Source: Rhodoferax lacus
GTDB lineage: Bacteria; Pseudomonadota; Gammaproteobacteria; Burkholderiales; Burkholderiaceae_C
Length of the DNA stretch: 64,000 nucleotides
Assembly (NCBI RefSeq): GCF_003415675.1
Contig: NZ_QFZK01000004.1
Coordinates: 331,148 to 395,147, forward strand
Direction: 5' to 3'
Shown here: piece after piece, positions 8,344 through 17,809 of the stretch
How the letters are laid out: the number at the start of each line of letters is the position of its first letter
How positions within the stretch are numbered: position 1 is the stretch's first letter
The notes under the pieces: generated by a model
The model's input: the letters and a program-made list of their open reading frames with translations, nothing else
Database searches by the model: none
Told to the model about the DNA's origin: nothing
Translations under genes and position numbers: made by a program

Positions 8344-10152
8344 ATGAACTTCTCCAACCTCAACATCGGCAAGCGCCTTTGGATCGGCTTTGGTATCGTT
8401 ATCGCACTGCTGGTGATCGTCGCCGTTGTCGCGGTCAGCCGCATCAACAGCATCAACAGCACGGCCGATCTGGTTCTCAATGACCGCTACGCCAAGGTCG
8501 TCATGCTCAATGAAATCCAGGAACACCAGAGCAACCAGGCCCGCTTCCTGCGCAATGCCGCCCTGGCCATCAAGGACCCGGCGCAGGTAAAGGCCTGGCT
8601 GGCCAAGTCGGATGAGGAAACCCGGGTCAACACGGCTATCTTTGAAAAACTCAAGCCCCTGATCACCAGCCCCAAGGGACTGACGCTGATGGAGGCCACC
8701 GTGCCCAAGCGCGCGGCCTATGCCGAGGCGCGTGGCAAGCTGGTTGCGTTGCTGGAAGAAGGCAAGGGCGATGAGGCCGGTGCCTTTATCCTGAATGACT
8801 TGCAGGCCCCGCAAAAGGACTATTTTGACGTCGTGACCGCACTGACCAAGTTCCAGGAAGAACTGATGACGCAGGACGGTGACAAGATGGAGGCCGATGG
8901 CGGCTTCGCCAAAGTCATCACGGAGGTGCTCACACTGGCTGCAGCCCTGATTGCAGCCACCATCGCCTTCCTGACAGCGCGCTCCATTACCGTGCCACTC
9001 TCCGAGGCGGTGTCCTTTGCCACCAAGGTGGCCGATGGCGACCTGACCTCCAAGGTGGCCGTCAAGACGCATGATGAAACCGGCGTGCTGCTCACCACCT
9101 TGCTCAACATGCAGGAGAACCTGGTGCGCATCGTGGGCAGCGTACAGCAGGGCTCTGAAGGCGTGGCCACCGCCAGCGCCCAGATTGCCCAGGGCAATAA
9201 CGACCTCTCGGCGCGCACCGAACAGCAGGCCAGCGCCCTGGAAGAGACGGCCGCCAGCATGGAAGAGCTGAGCTCCACCGTGCAACAAAACGCCGACACG
9301 GCGCGCCGCGCCAACCAGTTGGCCATGAATGCCTCCACGGTAGCCGTCAAGGGCGGTGAGGTGGTCGGTCAGGTGGTGGAGACCATGAAGGGCATCAACG
9401 ACTCTTCACGCAAGATCTCCGACATCATCAGCGTGATTGATGGCATTGCCTTCCAGACCAATATCCTGGCGCTGAATGCCGCCGTGGAAGCCGCCCGTGC
9501 CGGCGACCAGGGCCGTGGCTTTGCCGTGGTGGCCAGCGAGGTGCGTTCGCTGGCCGGCCGCTCGGCCGAAGCCGCCAAGGAAATCAAGAGCCTGATCGGC
9601 GCCAGCGTGGAACGTGTCGAACAGGGCACCACCCTGGTGGACCAGGCTGGCTCCACCATGACCGACTTGGTGGACTCCATCCGCCATGTCACCGATCTGA
9701 TGAGCGAGATCAGTGCCGCCAGTGCCGAGCAAGCTGCTGGCGCCGCCCAGGTGGGCGAAGCCGTGATGCAAATGGACCAGGTCACCCAGCAAAACGCCGC
9801 TCTGGTGGAAGAAATGGCGGCCGCCGCTTCCAGCCTGAAGGGTCAGGCCGGTGAGCTGCTGCAGACGGTTGCCATCTTCAAGCTGGGGGCAGGCCAGCAC
9901 CTGGCTGCCCTGCCCAAGACCCAGGTGCGCGCCACCGGAGCCACAGCACTGTCCTTCAAGGGCCAGGAGCGCCGGGGCGATGTGGCCAGCAGCCCGCGTC
10001 CGCAGGCTGCTGCGCCCAAAGCCGCAGCCCCCAAGGCCGCCAGTGCCAGGCCTGCAGCAGCCAAGGCTGCGTTGCCACCGGCCGCACCCAAGCCAGCACC
10101 AAAACCCGTGGCAGTGGCCAGTGGCGGTGACGACGAGTGGGAAACCTTTTAG
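8344..10152 (+). CDS. methyl-accepting chemotaxis protein
   Basis: Chemoreceptor of 602 residues. TM1 spans about residues 10-31 ([18 protein letters not shown]), a roughly 160-residue periplasmic four-helix sensor follows, TM2 is near 195-215, then a HAMP domain and the methyl-accepting signalling domain with the hallmark hairpin [21 protein letters not shown] Pro/Ala/Lys linker ends in DDEWETF, an xWxxF-type pentapeptide like the NWETF that tethers CheR and CheB in enteric Tsr/Tar. ATG 8344 is preferred over in-frame codons from 8245 because it directly precedes TM1. An FNR-type box sits upstream, so the ligand or signal may relate to respiration. The final Thr-Phe-stop lies at the first boundary of an 86-bp tandem repeat. 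Confidence 0.93.
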   Translation: MNFSNLNIGKRLWIGFGIVIALLVIVAVVAVSRINSINSTADLVLNDRYAKVVMLNEIQEHQSNQARFLRNAALAIKDPAQVKAWLAKSDEETRVNTAIFEKLKPLITSPKGLTLMEATVPKRAAYAEARGKLVALLEEGKGDEAGAFILNDLQAPQKDYFDVVTALTKFQEELMTQDGDKMEADGGFAKVITEVLTLAAALIAATIAFLTARSITVPLSEAVSFATKVADGDLTSKVAVKTHDETGVLLTTLLNMQENLVRIVGSVQQGSEGVATASAQIAQGNNDLSARTEQQASALEETAASMEELSSTVQQNADTARRANQLAMNASTVAVKGGEVVGQVVETMKGINDSSRKISDIISVIDGIAFQTNILALNAAVEAARAGDQGRGFAVVASEVRSLAGRSAEAAKEIKSLIGASVERVEQGTTLVDQAGSTMTDLVDSIRHVTDLMSEISAASAEQAAGAAQVGEAVMQMDQVTQQNAALVEEMAAAASSLKGQAGELLQTVAIFKLGAGQHLAALPKTQVRATGATALSFKGQERRGDVASSPRPQAAAPKAAAPKAASARPAAAKAALPPAAPKPAPKPVAVASGGDDEWETF

Positions 10153-10326
10153 CCCCCACGCTCCCCCACTGCGTGTGGGTCGCTGCCCCCCGGGGGGGCT
10201 GCTTCGCCTTGGGGCGGCCCGGCGGCGAAACCTTTTAGCCCCACGGTCGCCCACTGCGTGTGGCTCCCTGCCCCCAGGGGGCCGTGTTCAGCCTTGGGGC
10301 GGCGCGGCGGCTGAACCTTTTAGCCT
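10145..10326. repeat. 86-bp tandem repeat of a GC-rich dispersed element
   Basis: CCTTTTAGCC occurs at 10145, 10231 and 10317, exactly 86 bp apart, bounding two copies of a GC-rich unit. Each contains CACTGCGTGTG, then a G/C hairpin (CTGCCCCC/GGGGGC), then GCCTTGGGGCGG. The same core recurs at 63712-63777, and a relative lies at 58094. The first boundary includes the last codons and stop of the chemoreceptor gene, so the duplication copied the gene's end. It lies between two convergent genes, where the hairpins could act as a bidirectional transcription barrier. Confidence 0.8.
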
Positions 10327-10329
10327 TCT

Positions 10330-11448
10330 CTAGAACAACACCACGCCGCGGATGGACTCACCGCTCTTCATCAAATCAAAACCCTTGTTGATGTCTTCGA
10401 GCGGCATGGTGTGGGTAATGAGCTTGTCGATGTTGATCTTGCCCTCCATGTACCAGTCCACGATCTTCGGTACATCGGTGCGGCCCCTGGCGCCGCCGAA
10501 GGCTGAGCCTTCCCACTTGCGCCCGGTCACCAGCTGAAACGGGCGGGTGCTGATTTCGGCACCGGCTTCTGCCACGCCGATGATGATGCTGCGGCCCCAG
10601 CCCTTGTGCGTGCACTCCAGCGCCTGGCGCATCACCCGGGTGTTGCCAATGCACTCGAAGCTGTAGTCGGCGCCGCCGTCTGTGAGTTGCACGATGGCGT
10701 CCACGATGTTGCCGCCTGCTGCCTCGATGTCTTTGGGGTTCAGGAAGTGCGTCATGCCGAACTCGCGCGCCATCTTTTCGCGCGCAGGGTTCAGGTCCAC
10801 GCCGATGATCTTGTCGGCACCCACCATCTTCAGGCCCTGGATCACATTCAGGCCAATGCCGCCCAGGCCAAACACCACGGCGTTGGCACCGGCCTCCACC
10901 TTGGCGGTAAAAATCACCGCGCCAATGCCGGTGGTGACACCGCAGCCGATGTAGCAGACCTTGTCAAAAGGTGCGTCGGAGCGGATCTTGGCCAGTGCAA
11001 TCTCGGGCACCACGGTGAAGTTGCTGAAGGTGCTGGTGCCCATGTAGTGCAGGATGGGCTCGCCATTCAGGCTAAAGCGGCTGGTGGCGTCGGGCATCAG
11101 GCCCTTGCCCTGGGTGCCGCGAATGAGCTGGCACAGGTTGGTCTTGCGCGAGAGGCAGAACTTGCAGCCACGGCACTCGGGCGTGTAGAGGGGAATGACG
11201 TGGTCGCCCTTCTTGAGGGTGGTGACACCCGGGCCTACATCCACCACAATGCCTGCGCCTTCATGGCCCAGGATGGCCGGGAAGATGCCTTCAGGGTCGG
11301 CGCCGCTCAGGGTGTAGTAGTCGGTATGGCAAATGCCACTGGCCTTGATTTCCACCAGGACTTCGCCCAGCTTGGGGCCCTGCAGGTCCACGGTTTCAAT
11401 GGTCAGGGGTTGGCCTGCTTTCCAGGCGACGGCGGCTTTGGTTTTCAT
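10330..11448 (-). CDS. frmA: S-(hydroxymethyl)glutathione dehydrogenase / class III alcohol dehydrogenase
   Basis: Zinc-dependent class III alcohol dehydrogenase, 372 residues, which oxidises S-hydroxymethylglutathione, the first enzyme step in glutathione-dependent formaldehyde detoxification. Visible are the catalytic zinc ligands in SGICHTDYY and LGHEGAGIV, the structural zinc lobe [15 protein letters not shown], the NAD Rossmann motif [13 protein letters not shown], and the class III signature [11 protein letters not shown]. Cytoplasmic. No frmB esterase gene is adjacent. If the Rieske pair downstream releases formaldehyde by demethylation, frmA in the same neighbourhood would be the natural sink, though no co-regulation is visible. 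Confidence 0.95.
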   Translation of the reverse strand: MKTKAAVAWKAGQPLTIETVDLQGPKLGEVLVEIKASGICHTDYYTLSGADPEGIFPAILGHEGAGIVVDVGPGVTTLKKGDHVIPLYTPECRGCKFCLSRKTNLCQLIRGTQGKGLMPDATSRFSLNGEPILHYMGTSTFSNFTVVPEIALAKIRSDAPFDKVCYIGCGVTTGIGAVIFTAKVEAGANAVVFGLGGIGLNVIQGLKMVGADKIIGVDLNPAREKMAREFGMTHFLNPKDIEAAGGNIVDAIVQLTDGGADYSFECIGNTRVMRQALECTHKGWGRSIIIGVAEAGAEISTRPFQLVTGRKWEGSAFGGARGRTDVPKIVDWYMEGKINIDKLITHTMPLEDINKGFDLMKSGESIRGVVLF

Positions 11449-11596
11449 GGGGGCTTTCTTTGGGGGCGGAATTTTGATGGGCGCATGCGCGGCATGGCCG
11501 ACATTATGGTGTGGCCGCCAGGCAGTTTGAAGGACATGGGCACCGCGTTAAGCTCGCAGCGTGTGCGGCGTATGGTTCGCATCGACAGGAGCAGGA

Positions 11597-11917
11597 ATGA
11601 TAGAAGGACTGGTGGCGGGCCACATCTGGGGCGAGCCGGAGAAGCGTGTGGGCAAGAACAACAGCATCTTTGTGGTGGCCAAGGTGCGCGCGCAGGGCAC
11701 GCAGCCGGAGCTGGTCATCGCCAATGTGATCGCCTTTGACACCGGGGCCTGCAAGGACCTGCTGGCACTGCGCGATGGCGATGCCGTGTCGCTGGCGGGC
11801 AGCCTCTTGCCCAAGGTCTGGATCGACAAGCAGGGCGTGAGCCGCGCCGCGCTGGACATGATTGCAACCCGGGTGCTGGCACTGGATGCAGCGCCTGCGG
11901 ATGAACACGGAGCGTGA
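11597..11917 (+). CDS. OB-fold, single-stranded DNA-binding-like protein
   Basis: Protein of 106 residues. It begins MIEGLVAGHIWGEPEKRVGKN and continues FVVAKVRA and LRDGDAVSLAGSL, the alternating-strand pattern of an SSB/PriB-type OB fold, and ends in an acidic tail (LDAAPADEHGA) without the DIPF tip of canonical SSB. ATG 11597 is preceded by GGAGCAGGA; codons from 11561 are less credible. Probably a small accessory ssDNA-binding protein rather than the housekeeping SSB; family placement is by eye. Confidence 0.7.
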   Translation: MIEGLVAGHIWGEPEKRVGKNNSIFVVAKVRAQGTQPELVIANVIAFDTGACKDLLALRDGDAVSLAGSLLPKVWIDKQGVSRAALDMIATRVLALDAAPADEHGA

Positions 11918-11939
11918 CGCTCCATGAAAGCGAGGCGCT

Positions 11940-12602
11940 ATGACTGACAACTCTTCGGTTCCCGCCACTGCCAGCAACAACGGGGGCAGTGGACAAGGCA
12001 TTTCGGCCGACACGATTGGCCATGTGCTGCTCGACCTGGCCGGTCAGGTGCCGCCCAGCGCCCGGCAAGCGGCCTTGCAGCCTTTGCAGGCGGCCAAGTC
12101 CCTGTCCCAGGCGGCTGCCAACAAGGCCGCCATGGTGTCGGGCTCGCTGGCCATGGCGCCGGGGCCATTCGGTTTGCTCATGGTGCTGCCCGACCTGCTG
12201 GCGGTGTGGAAGATCCAGTCGCAGATGGTGAGCGACATTGCCGCCGTCTATGGCCAGAGCGCCACGCTCACCACCGAGCACATGCTCTACTGCCTGTTCA
12301 AGCACAGTGCAGCACAGGCCGTGCGCGATCTGGCCGTGCGCAGCGGCGAGCGCTGGCTGATACGCCAGGCCTCGGGCGCGCTGCTGCAGTCGGTGGTCAA
12401 ACGCCTGGGTGCGCGCCTCGGCAAGAAGTTGCTGGGCTCGGGCGCGGCGCGCTTTGTGCCGCTGCTGGGCGCTGTGGGTGTGGGCGGCTATGCCTGGTAT
12501 GACACGCGGCAGGTGGCGGCCAGTGCCATTGCCCTTTTTGAAGACCAGGCATCCGGCCAGGCGCCTGCGCACCGTGGACGCGGTGCCGATAATGGCCCAT
12601 GA
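11940..12602 (+). CDS. EcsC family protein
   Basis: Protein of 220 residues resembling the EcsC family: a low-complexity N-terminus, then [38 protein letters not shown], which is the family's core, followed by [12 protein letters not shown] and a glycine-rich hydrophobic segment ([18 protein letters not shown]). EcsC was named from Bacillus, where it accompanies an ABC transporter, but its activity is unknown. The stop codon overlaps the start of the next gene (ATGA at 12599-12602), so the two are translationally coupled. Confidence 0.8.
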   Translation: MTDNSSVPATASNNGGSGQGISADTIGHVLLDLAGQVPPSARQAALQPLQAAKSLSQAAANKAAMVSGSLAMAPGPFGLLMVLPDLLAVWKIQSQMVSDIAAVYGQSATLTTEHMLYCLFKHSAAQAVRDLAVRSGERWLIRQASGALLQSVVKRLGARLGKKLLGSGAARFVPLLGAVGVGGYAWYDTRQVAASAIALFEDQASGQAPAHRGRGADNGP

Positions 12603-13591
12603 CCCACACCACCCTCTCCATGCTCGATCTGGTTGCCGTACGCGAAGGCAGCAGCGTGGGCCAGGCCATTGCCATCGCCCTGCAGACCGCACAGCACGCT
12701 GAAAGCCTGGGCTTCACCCGCTACTGGCTGGCCGAGCACCACAACATGCCGGGCCTGGCCTGCTCGTCCACGGCCGTGCTGGTGGGCCATCTTGCCGGCG
12801 GCACCCAGCGCATCCGCGTGGGCTCGGGCGGCATCATGCTGCCCAACCATGCGCCGCTGGTGGTGGCCGAGGCCTTTGGTACCTTGGAGGCCCTGTACCC
12901 CGGCCGTATCGACCTGGGGCTGGGCCGTGCGCCCGGCACCGATCAGGTCACCATGCGCGCCCTGCGCCGCAACCGCGCAGAGAGCGAAGAAGACTTTCCG
13001 CGCGAGGTGGCCGAGCTGCAGCAACTGCTGGGTGCTCCGCAGCCGGGCCAGCGTGTGATTGCCTCGCCCGGCGCTAACTCCCATGTGCCCATCTGGCTGC
13101 TGGGCAGCAGCCTGTTCTCGGCCCAGCTGGCCGCACAGCGCGGGCTGCCCTATGCCTTTGCCTCGCACTTTGCGCCGCGGATGTTGATGCAGGCTATTGA
13201 TATTTACCGCAGCACCTTTGTGCCCTCGGCCACGCTGGCCAAACCGCACGTGGTGGTGGGTGTTCCACTGGTGGCTGCCGCTACCGATGCAGAGGCCCAG
13301 TACCTGGCCAGCAGCATCTTCCAGCGCGTGAGCGGCATCGTGCGCGGCGAGCGCCGTGCCCTGCAGCCGCCGGCGGAAAATTATCTGGAGAGCCGCAGTG
13401 CGCAGGAGCGCGAGGCCATTGCCGACTTCCTGGCCATGGCCGTCATCGGCGGGCCCGCCACCGTGGCTGAACACCTGAAGAAAATCGTGGACGTGACCGA
13501 GGCCGATGAGCTGATGCTGGTCTGCGATATTTTCGATACGGAGCTGCGTCTGCGCTCGCTGGATATTGCCGCCCAGGCCATGGCCGCCTGA
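12599..13591 (+). CDS. LLM class flavin-dependent oxidoreductase
   Basis: Luciferase-like monooxygenase family protein of 330 residues (usual length for the subgroup annotated as alkane-1-monooxygenase-like LLM proteins). Characteristic pieces: [19 protein letters not shown] near residues 40-58, [21 protein letters not shown], and [12 protein letters not shown]. These define the TIM-barrel flavin-binding core that uses reduced FMN or F420-like cofactors. The substrate is unknown. Translationally coupled to the EcsC-family gene upstream. The cobalamin riboswitch begins about 110 bp after its stop and belongs to the next transcript. Confidence 0.9.
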   Translation: MTHTTLSMLDLVAVREGSSVGQAIAIALQTAQHAESLGFTRYWLAEHHNMPGLACSSTAVLVGHLAGGTQRIRVGSGGIMLPNHAPLVVAEAFGTLEALYPGRIDLGLGRAPGTDQVTMRALRRNRAESEEDFPREVAELQQLLGAPQPGQRVIASPGANSHVPIWLLGSSLFSAQLAAQRGLPYAFASHFAPRMLMQAIDIYRSTFVPSATLAKPHVVVGVPLVAAATDAEAQYLASSIFQRVSGIVRGERRALQPPAENYLESRSAQEREAIADFLAMAVIGGPATVAEHLKKIVDVTEADELMLVCDIFDTELRLRSLDIAAQAMAA

Positions 13592-13699
13592 GGGTTTTTG
13601 GGTGCGTGTCGGCACGGCATAAGCCTGGGTCGCAGCACCACGCCCGTCCAACCAGACGGCCCCATAAACTGTGCCTATGCCCGGTCGAAAGACCGGGGC

Positions 13700-13890
13700 A
13701 TGCGCAGGTTCCGGACACACGTCCGGTTAAATGGGAATTCGGTGTGAAGCCGAAACTGCCCCCGCAACGGTTAGCGCAGAGAAGCGGCGTTCAAACAAGC
13801 CACTGGGCCTCCAGCCCGGGAAGGTAAACGCCTACGGCACCTGAAGACAACGGGTGCCGTGCGCCAGTCCGGAAACCAGCCCGCGTGTGC
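13700..13890 (+). promoter_or_regulatory. cobalamin (adenosylcobalamin-type) riboswitch
   Basis: The conserved blocks appear in order: GGTTCCGG, then GGGAATTCGGTGTGAAGCCG, then ACTGCCCCCGCAACGG, then GCCACTGGGCC with CCCGGGAAGG, and finally the B12-box region GCCAGTCCGGAAACCAGCCC. Spacing and order fit the B12 riboswitch class. It lies in the plus direction in the 438-bp gap 13592-14029 and ends about 140 nt before the GTG start of the GbcA-type gene. A T-run at 14001-14006 just before the ribosome binding site (AAAGGAC) may form part of the expression platform, but I could not draw a confident terminator. Confidence 0.9.
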
Positions 13891-14029
13891 ACTGATGCAG
13901 GACTACGGTGGGTGGTCGCGCGGTCGCAATGCAGGCCTGTGCTTATCGCGCTCGATGGTCCGTGTTGTGCCAGCGCTTTGTCCCCGTGGTCCGGTCCCGA
14001 TTTTTTGACTGGAACCCAAAGGACATACC

Positions 14030-15301
14030 GTGAACCTCCAAGCCTCCCGCAGCCGCATGGCAGACCTGCTGGCCACACGCCGGGCCGACTACAGCCTGCC
14101 CCAGCCCTTCTACAACGACGCCGATTTTCACCAGCTCGACATCGAGCAGATCTGGTACCGCAACTGGCTGTTCGCCGGCCCGGCTTGCGCCGTGCCCGCT
14201 GCGGGCAACTGGTTCACCCTGGAGGTGGGCACCAGCTCGCTGGTGATCGTGCGCGGGGCCGATGGCGTGGTGCGCGCCTTCTACAACACCTGCCGCCACC
14301 GTGGCTCCAAGGTCTGTGTGGGCGATGCGGGCAAGGCCGCCAAGCTGGTCTGCCCCTACCACCAGTGGACCTATGAGCTCGACGGCCGCCTGCTGTTTGC
14401 CCGCGAGATGGGCCCGGACTTCAAGGCCGCTGACTTTTCATTGAAGCAGGCCCATTGCCGCACCGTGGGTGGCTACGTCTACATCTGCCTGGCCGATGAG
14501 GCACCGGACTTTGATGCCTTCTCGCAAATGGTGCAGCCCTATATGCAGCCGCACGACCTGGAAAACGCCAAGGTGGCCTGCAGCTCCACATTGGTGGAGC
14601 AGGCCAACTGGAAGCTCGTGATCGAGAACAACCGCGAGTGCTACCACTGCACCGGCAACCACCCCGAGCTGCTGCGCACCCTGTCCGAGTTCGACAGCAC
14701 CGATGACCCGCGCGTGGCCCCCGCCTTTGCCGACCGCATACGCGCCAAGGCGGCCGAGTGGGATGCCGAAGGCCTGCCGCACGCTTCGCAAAACTCACCC
14801 GACAAACGCTTCCGGGTGGTGCGCCTGCCCCTGGCCCATGGCGAGTCCATGACCATGGACGGCAAGCCCGCTGTGAAGCAGTTGCTGGGCAATCTGCAGA
14901 ACAAGGACCTGGGCTCGGTGCGCATGCTCAGCCTGCCCAACAACTGGAACCACCTGCAGGCCGACCACGCGATTGCCTTTCGCGTGCTGCCCCTGGGCCC
15001 GCAGCTCACCCAGGTCACCACTTGGTGGCTGGTGAATAAGGACGCGCAGGAAGGCGTGGACTATCACCCCGAAGAGATGATGCAGGTCTGGGCTGCCACC
15101 AACGACCAGGACCGCGTGCTGGCCGAGAACAACCAGGCCGGCATCAACAGCAAGGCTTACGAGCCCGGCCCCTACTCGCAGACCATCGAGTTCGGCGTGC
15201 AGAACTTCATCGACTGGTACACCGGCCAGATGGCCGAGATGGTGCCACCCGCGCGCGCGGCCATCCCCATCCAGCCCATCCATCTGGTGGCGTCGGCTTG
15301 A
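14030..15301 (+). CDS. gbcA: Rieske oxygenase, glycine betaine monooxygenase type (GbcA-like)
   Basis: Oxygenase component of a Rieske non-haem iron monooxygenase, 423 residues. The Rieske [2Fe-2S] ligands are in CRHRG (near residue 88) and CPYHQW (near 108). The mononuclear iron site is ENNRECYHCTGNHPEL, the form found in GbcA and stachydrine demethylase rather than in ring-hydroxylating dioxygenases. GbcA-type enzymes oxidatively demethylate glycine betaine to dimethylglycine and formaldehyde. GTG start with AAAGGAC ribosome binding site. First gene behind a cobalamin riboswitch and followed after 10 bp by its reductase. Another quaternary ammonium substrate (stachydrine, carnitine-like) is possible. 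Confidence 0.85.
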   Translation: MNLQASRSRMADLLATRRADYSLPQPFYNDADFHQLDIEQIWYRNWLFAGPACAVPAAGNWFTLEVGTSSLVIVRGADGVVRAFYNTCRHRGSKVCVGDAGKAAKLVCPYHQWTYELDGRLLFAREMGPDFKAADFSLKQAHCRTVGGYVYICLADEAPDFDAFSQMVQPYMQPHDLENAKVACSSTLVEQANWKLVIENNRECYHCTGNHPELLRTLSEFDSTDDPRVAPAFADRIRAKAAEWDAEGLPHASQNSPDKRFRVVRLPLAHGESMTMDGKPAVKQLLGNLQNKDLGSVRMLSLPNNWNHLQADHAIAFRVLPLGPQLTQVTTWWLVNKDAQEGVDYHPEEMMQVWAATNDQDRVLAENNQAGINSKAYEPGPYSQTIEFGVQNFIDWYTGQMAEMVPPARAAIPIQPIHLVASA

Positions 15302-15311
15302 GGCACAGCGC

Positions 15312-16400
15312 ATGAACGCCATACTCAAACCCCGGGCGGACAGCGGCATCAAGGCCTGGGACAGCGACTCCGAGCGCCTGCTCTGCACCATGGTGCTCTC
15401 CGACAGCGCGGACGTCAAAACCTTCTGCTTCCAGACCGAGCAGCCCTCCTGGTTCCGTTACCAGGCCGGGCAGTTCATCACCCTGCAGGTGGAGATTGAA
15501 GGCGTCACCCACACGCGCTGCTACACGCTCTCCAGCAGCCCCTCGCGCCCGGTGTGCCTGACCATCACCGTCAAGGCCGAGCCGGGTGGCAAAGTCTCCA
15601 ACTGGCTGCACCAGCATCTGAAGGTGGGCGACCATGTGCAGGCGCGCGGGCCCTCTGGCATCTTCAGCGTGCAGCACAGCCCGGCGCCCAAATACCTGTT
15701 CCTGGCAGGTGGCGTGGGCATCACGCCGCTGATGTCCATGACGCGCTGGCTGTTCGACCAGGGCCGTCACACCGACGTCTGCTTTGTGCAGTGCGCGCGC
15801 ACGCCCTCCGACCTGCTGTTTCGCAGCGAGCTGGAGGCCATCAGCGCCCGCGTGTCCGAGTTCCGCGTGGCCCTGGTGTGCGAGCGGCCCAACCCCTTTG
15901 GCGCCTGGACCGGCTACAGCGGGCGCCTCAACCAGCTGATGCTGGAACTGATTGCGCCCGACTACTTTGAGCGCGAGATCTTCTGCTGCGGCCCCGAGCC
16001 GTATATGAAGGCGGTGCGCGGCGTGCTGCAGGCGGCCGGTTTTGACATGGCCCGCTACCACGAAGAGAGCTTTCAGGTACCGGTGCATGTGGATGCCGAA
16101 ACCCGCCAGCACGCCGATGAAAAGGTGGACGCCACCCAGACCTCGGTGCTGCGCTTTGCCGCCTCCGGCCGCGAGGCCACCTGCAGCGGCACCCAGACCG
16201 TGCTGGATGTGGCGCGCGAGGCGGGACTGTCCATCCCCAGCGCCTGCCTGTTTGGCGTCTGCGGCACCTGCAAGGTGAAGAAGATCTCGGGCGAAGTGCA
16301 CATGCTGCAAAACGGCGGCATCACCGACGAGGACGTGGCCGATGGCTGGCTGCTGGCTTGCTGCTCGCGCCCGCTGGGGGACGTGGTGCTGGACTGCTAG
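15312..16400 (+). CDS. gbcB: FAD/NAD(P)H/[2Fe-2S] reductase partner of the Rieske oxygenase (GbcB-like)
   Basis: Single-chain electron-transfer reductase, 362 residues. The flavin domain carries RCYTLSSSPS, the NAD(P)H domain carries AGGVGITPLMSM and CCGPEPYM, and a C-terminal plant-type ferredoxin domain has CLFGVCGTCK followed by the last ligand in ACCSRP. The order FAD-NAD-[2Fe-2S] is that of GbcB and related hybrid reductases. It delivers electrons from NAD(P)H to the Rieske centre of the upstream oxygenase. It follows that gene by 10 bp and should share the riboswitch-controlled transcript. Its TAG stop lies in CTAG, shared as a stop by the convergent HD-domain gene. Confidence 0.88.
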   Translation: MNAILKPRADSGIKAWDSDSERLLCTMVLSDSADVKTFCFQTEQPSWFRYQAGQFITLQVEIEGVTHTRCYTLSSSPSRPVCLTITVKAEPGGKVSNWLHQHLKVGDHVQARGPSGIFSVQHSPAPKYLFLAGGVGITPLMSMTRWLFDQGRHTDVCFVQCARTPSDLLFRSELEAISARVSEFRVALVCERPNPFGAWTGYSGRLNQLMLELIAPDYFEREIFCCGPEPYMKAVRGVLQAAGFDMARYHEESFQVPVHVDAETRQHADEKVDATQTSVLRFAASGREATCSGTQTVLDVAREAGLSIPSACLFGVCGTCKVKKISGEVHMLQNGGITDEDVADGWLLACCSRPLGDVVLDC

Positions 16401-17809
16401 GGCGCAGGCCGGGCCAGATGCGTGGGCGCTGCCGCTGGCGTGGCCAGCAGCTCCGCCTTCAAGCCCTGCAAGCGCTCGCGCCGCGATACCGCAATGCGGG
16501 CACAGGCATCGATGATGCCCTCCAGCATGGGTGCAGGCAGGGTGCGCAGCAAGGCGTGGGCTGACAGCTCGCCATTGGCCATGCGCCTGGCCTGGGCCAT
16601 GACAGAGGCACAGCCCTCGGGGCCCAGGCAGCGGTAGATGTAGGCCGTGAGCGGTGACACGGTCAGGTCACTGCGCGGGTCTTGGGGCCTGCCCTGTTCC
16701 ATTAGTTGCAGCAACAGCGGGTCCAGGCCCGTTGCGCCTTTGCAGGCCGGCAGGTAGTCGTCAATGCGTTCGGGCTTGCCGCCTGCAGCGCTCAGGTCGC
16801 CCAAAAACATGGACACCGGGCCATCGCCACCGCTTTGCAGCGCCAGGGCCTCGATGAGGGTGACGGACATGATCTTGAGCTGCAGCAACACCGAGGCAAA
16901 GCCCACGTTGGCCGCCGCTGTGCTGGTCATGCGCGCGTAGGTCTGCGCTTCGGGAATGCCACCAAAGTGACGGAACACGTGTGCCGCCTCCAGCCCGTCC
17001 AGAAACACCTGCATGCGGGTCAGCGCTTCGCGGTAGTCCTTCAAGGTGTAGGACCCTACAGCGGCCAGGGGCGCATTGGATTCCTCAATCAGCAGCCAGG
17101 TGGCGGCAACAAATTTGCCTGCATCGGGCTCGGCAAAGCTGCCCAGATCCCGGTTGGCAATGGCCACGGCATCGCACATTACGGCATGGACCAAGTCGTC
17201 GAGCACTGCTCCTTCAGCCAGCCCCATCACGCGGCAGGCCTGCGCGCGGACCCGCGCTGCCAGCACCATGCTGCAGTCCTGGCCATCGACCTGCAGGGGG
17301 CGAAACGGCACCGTGGCTTCTATGCTGGCCACCACGGCCAGCAGGTCGCTCGGCTTCAGCCAGGGCTGCAACAACTGCACCGCAACAGCGGCGCTGAGGA
17401 ACTCGTTCAGGCCACCCGCCAGGGTCAGCAACTGGCCGGGCTTGAAGCCAAACAGGTCCAGGCACAGCTGCAGCCCATAGTCATCGGCGCCGGTTTTCAG
17501 CAGCACCAGTTCCTGCCCCTGGCGGCTGATGATGGGCGTCAGCAGCTCAGCCAGGTGGGGCGCAATGCCGTCATCCAGCTGCACATAGATGACGTCGTGG
17601 AAGATGGCGGCCAGCACCTGGCGTGGCGCCATGCCCTCGCACATGTAGAGCGCGTGGTCCGACACGTGGTAGCGCCGCCTGGGGCTTTCCATGGCGCTGT
17701 GCACCAGCACCGCCATGTGCTCCGCCCGTTCCATGGGCACCTGTGCCCCCAGGGCTTCAAACGCCGAGCACAGGTGCTGGATAAAGCGGTTGATGTTGGC
17801 CGTCGTCAT
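16397..17809 (-). CDS. HD-domain protein of unknown function
   Basis: Protein of 470 residues. The N-terminal 80 residues contain RRRYHVSDHALYM and IFHDVIY (His48, His52, His71-Asp72), the pattern of predicted metal-dependent HD phosphohydrolases. The remaining 390 residues are mainly helical, with no motif I can name. Cytoplasmic. Translationally coupled (ATGA at 17806-17809) to the molybdopterin oxidoreductase upstream, so the two proteins probably act together or share a substrate. Its stop shares the CTAG palindrome with the convergent GbcB-like gene. Function unassigned. Confidence 0.75.
   Translation of the reverse strand: MTTANINRFIQHLCSAFEALGAQVPMERAEHMAVLVHSAMESPRRRYHVSDHALYMCEGMAPRQVLAAIFHDVIYVQLDDGIAPHLAELLTPIISRQGQELVLLKTGADDYGLQLCLDLFGFKPGQLLTLAGGLNEFLSAAVAVQLLQPWLKPSDLLAVVASIEATVPFRPLQVDGQDCSMVLAARVRAQACRVMGLAEGAVLDDLVHAVMCDAVAIANRDLGSFAEPDAGKFVAATWLLIEESNAPLAAVGSYTLKDYREALTRMQVFLDGLEAAHVFRHFGGIPEAQTYARMTSTAAANVGFASVLLQLKIMSVTLIEALALQSGGDGPVSMFLGDLSAAGGKPERIDDYLPACKGATGLDPLLLQLMEQGRPQDPRSDLTVSPLTAYIYRCLGPEGCASVMAQARRMANGELSAHALLRTLPAPMLEGIIDACARIAVSRRERLQGLKAELLATPAAAPTHLARPAP

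Noticed and set aside
10145..10326. CRISPR-like array
   Set aside because: Only two 86-bp units with no spacers; the core is a dispersed GC-rich repeat found elsewhere in the window.
10330..11448. frmA as a member of a formaldehyde operon regulated by the CsoR/FrmR-family repressor at 38195
   Set aside because: No operator-like palindrome is visible upstream of frmA, and the repressor sits beside sulfur genes and lacks the FrmR His.
13592..14029. Small protein gene in the riboswitch region
   Set aside because: The open frames there coincide with conserved riboswitch blocks and lack a ribosome binding site.
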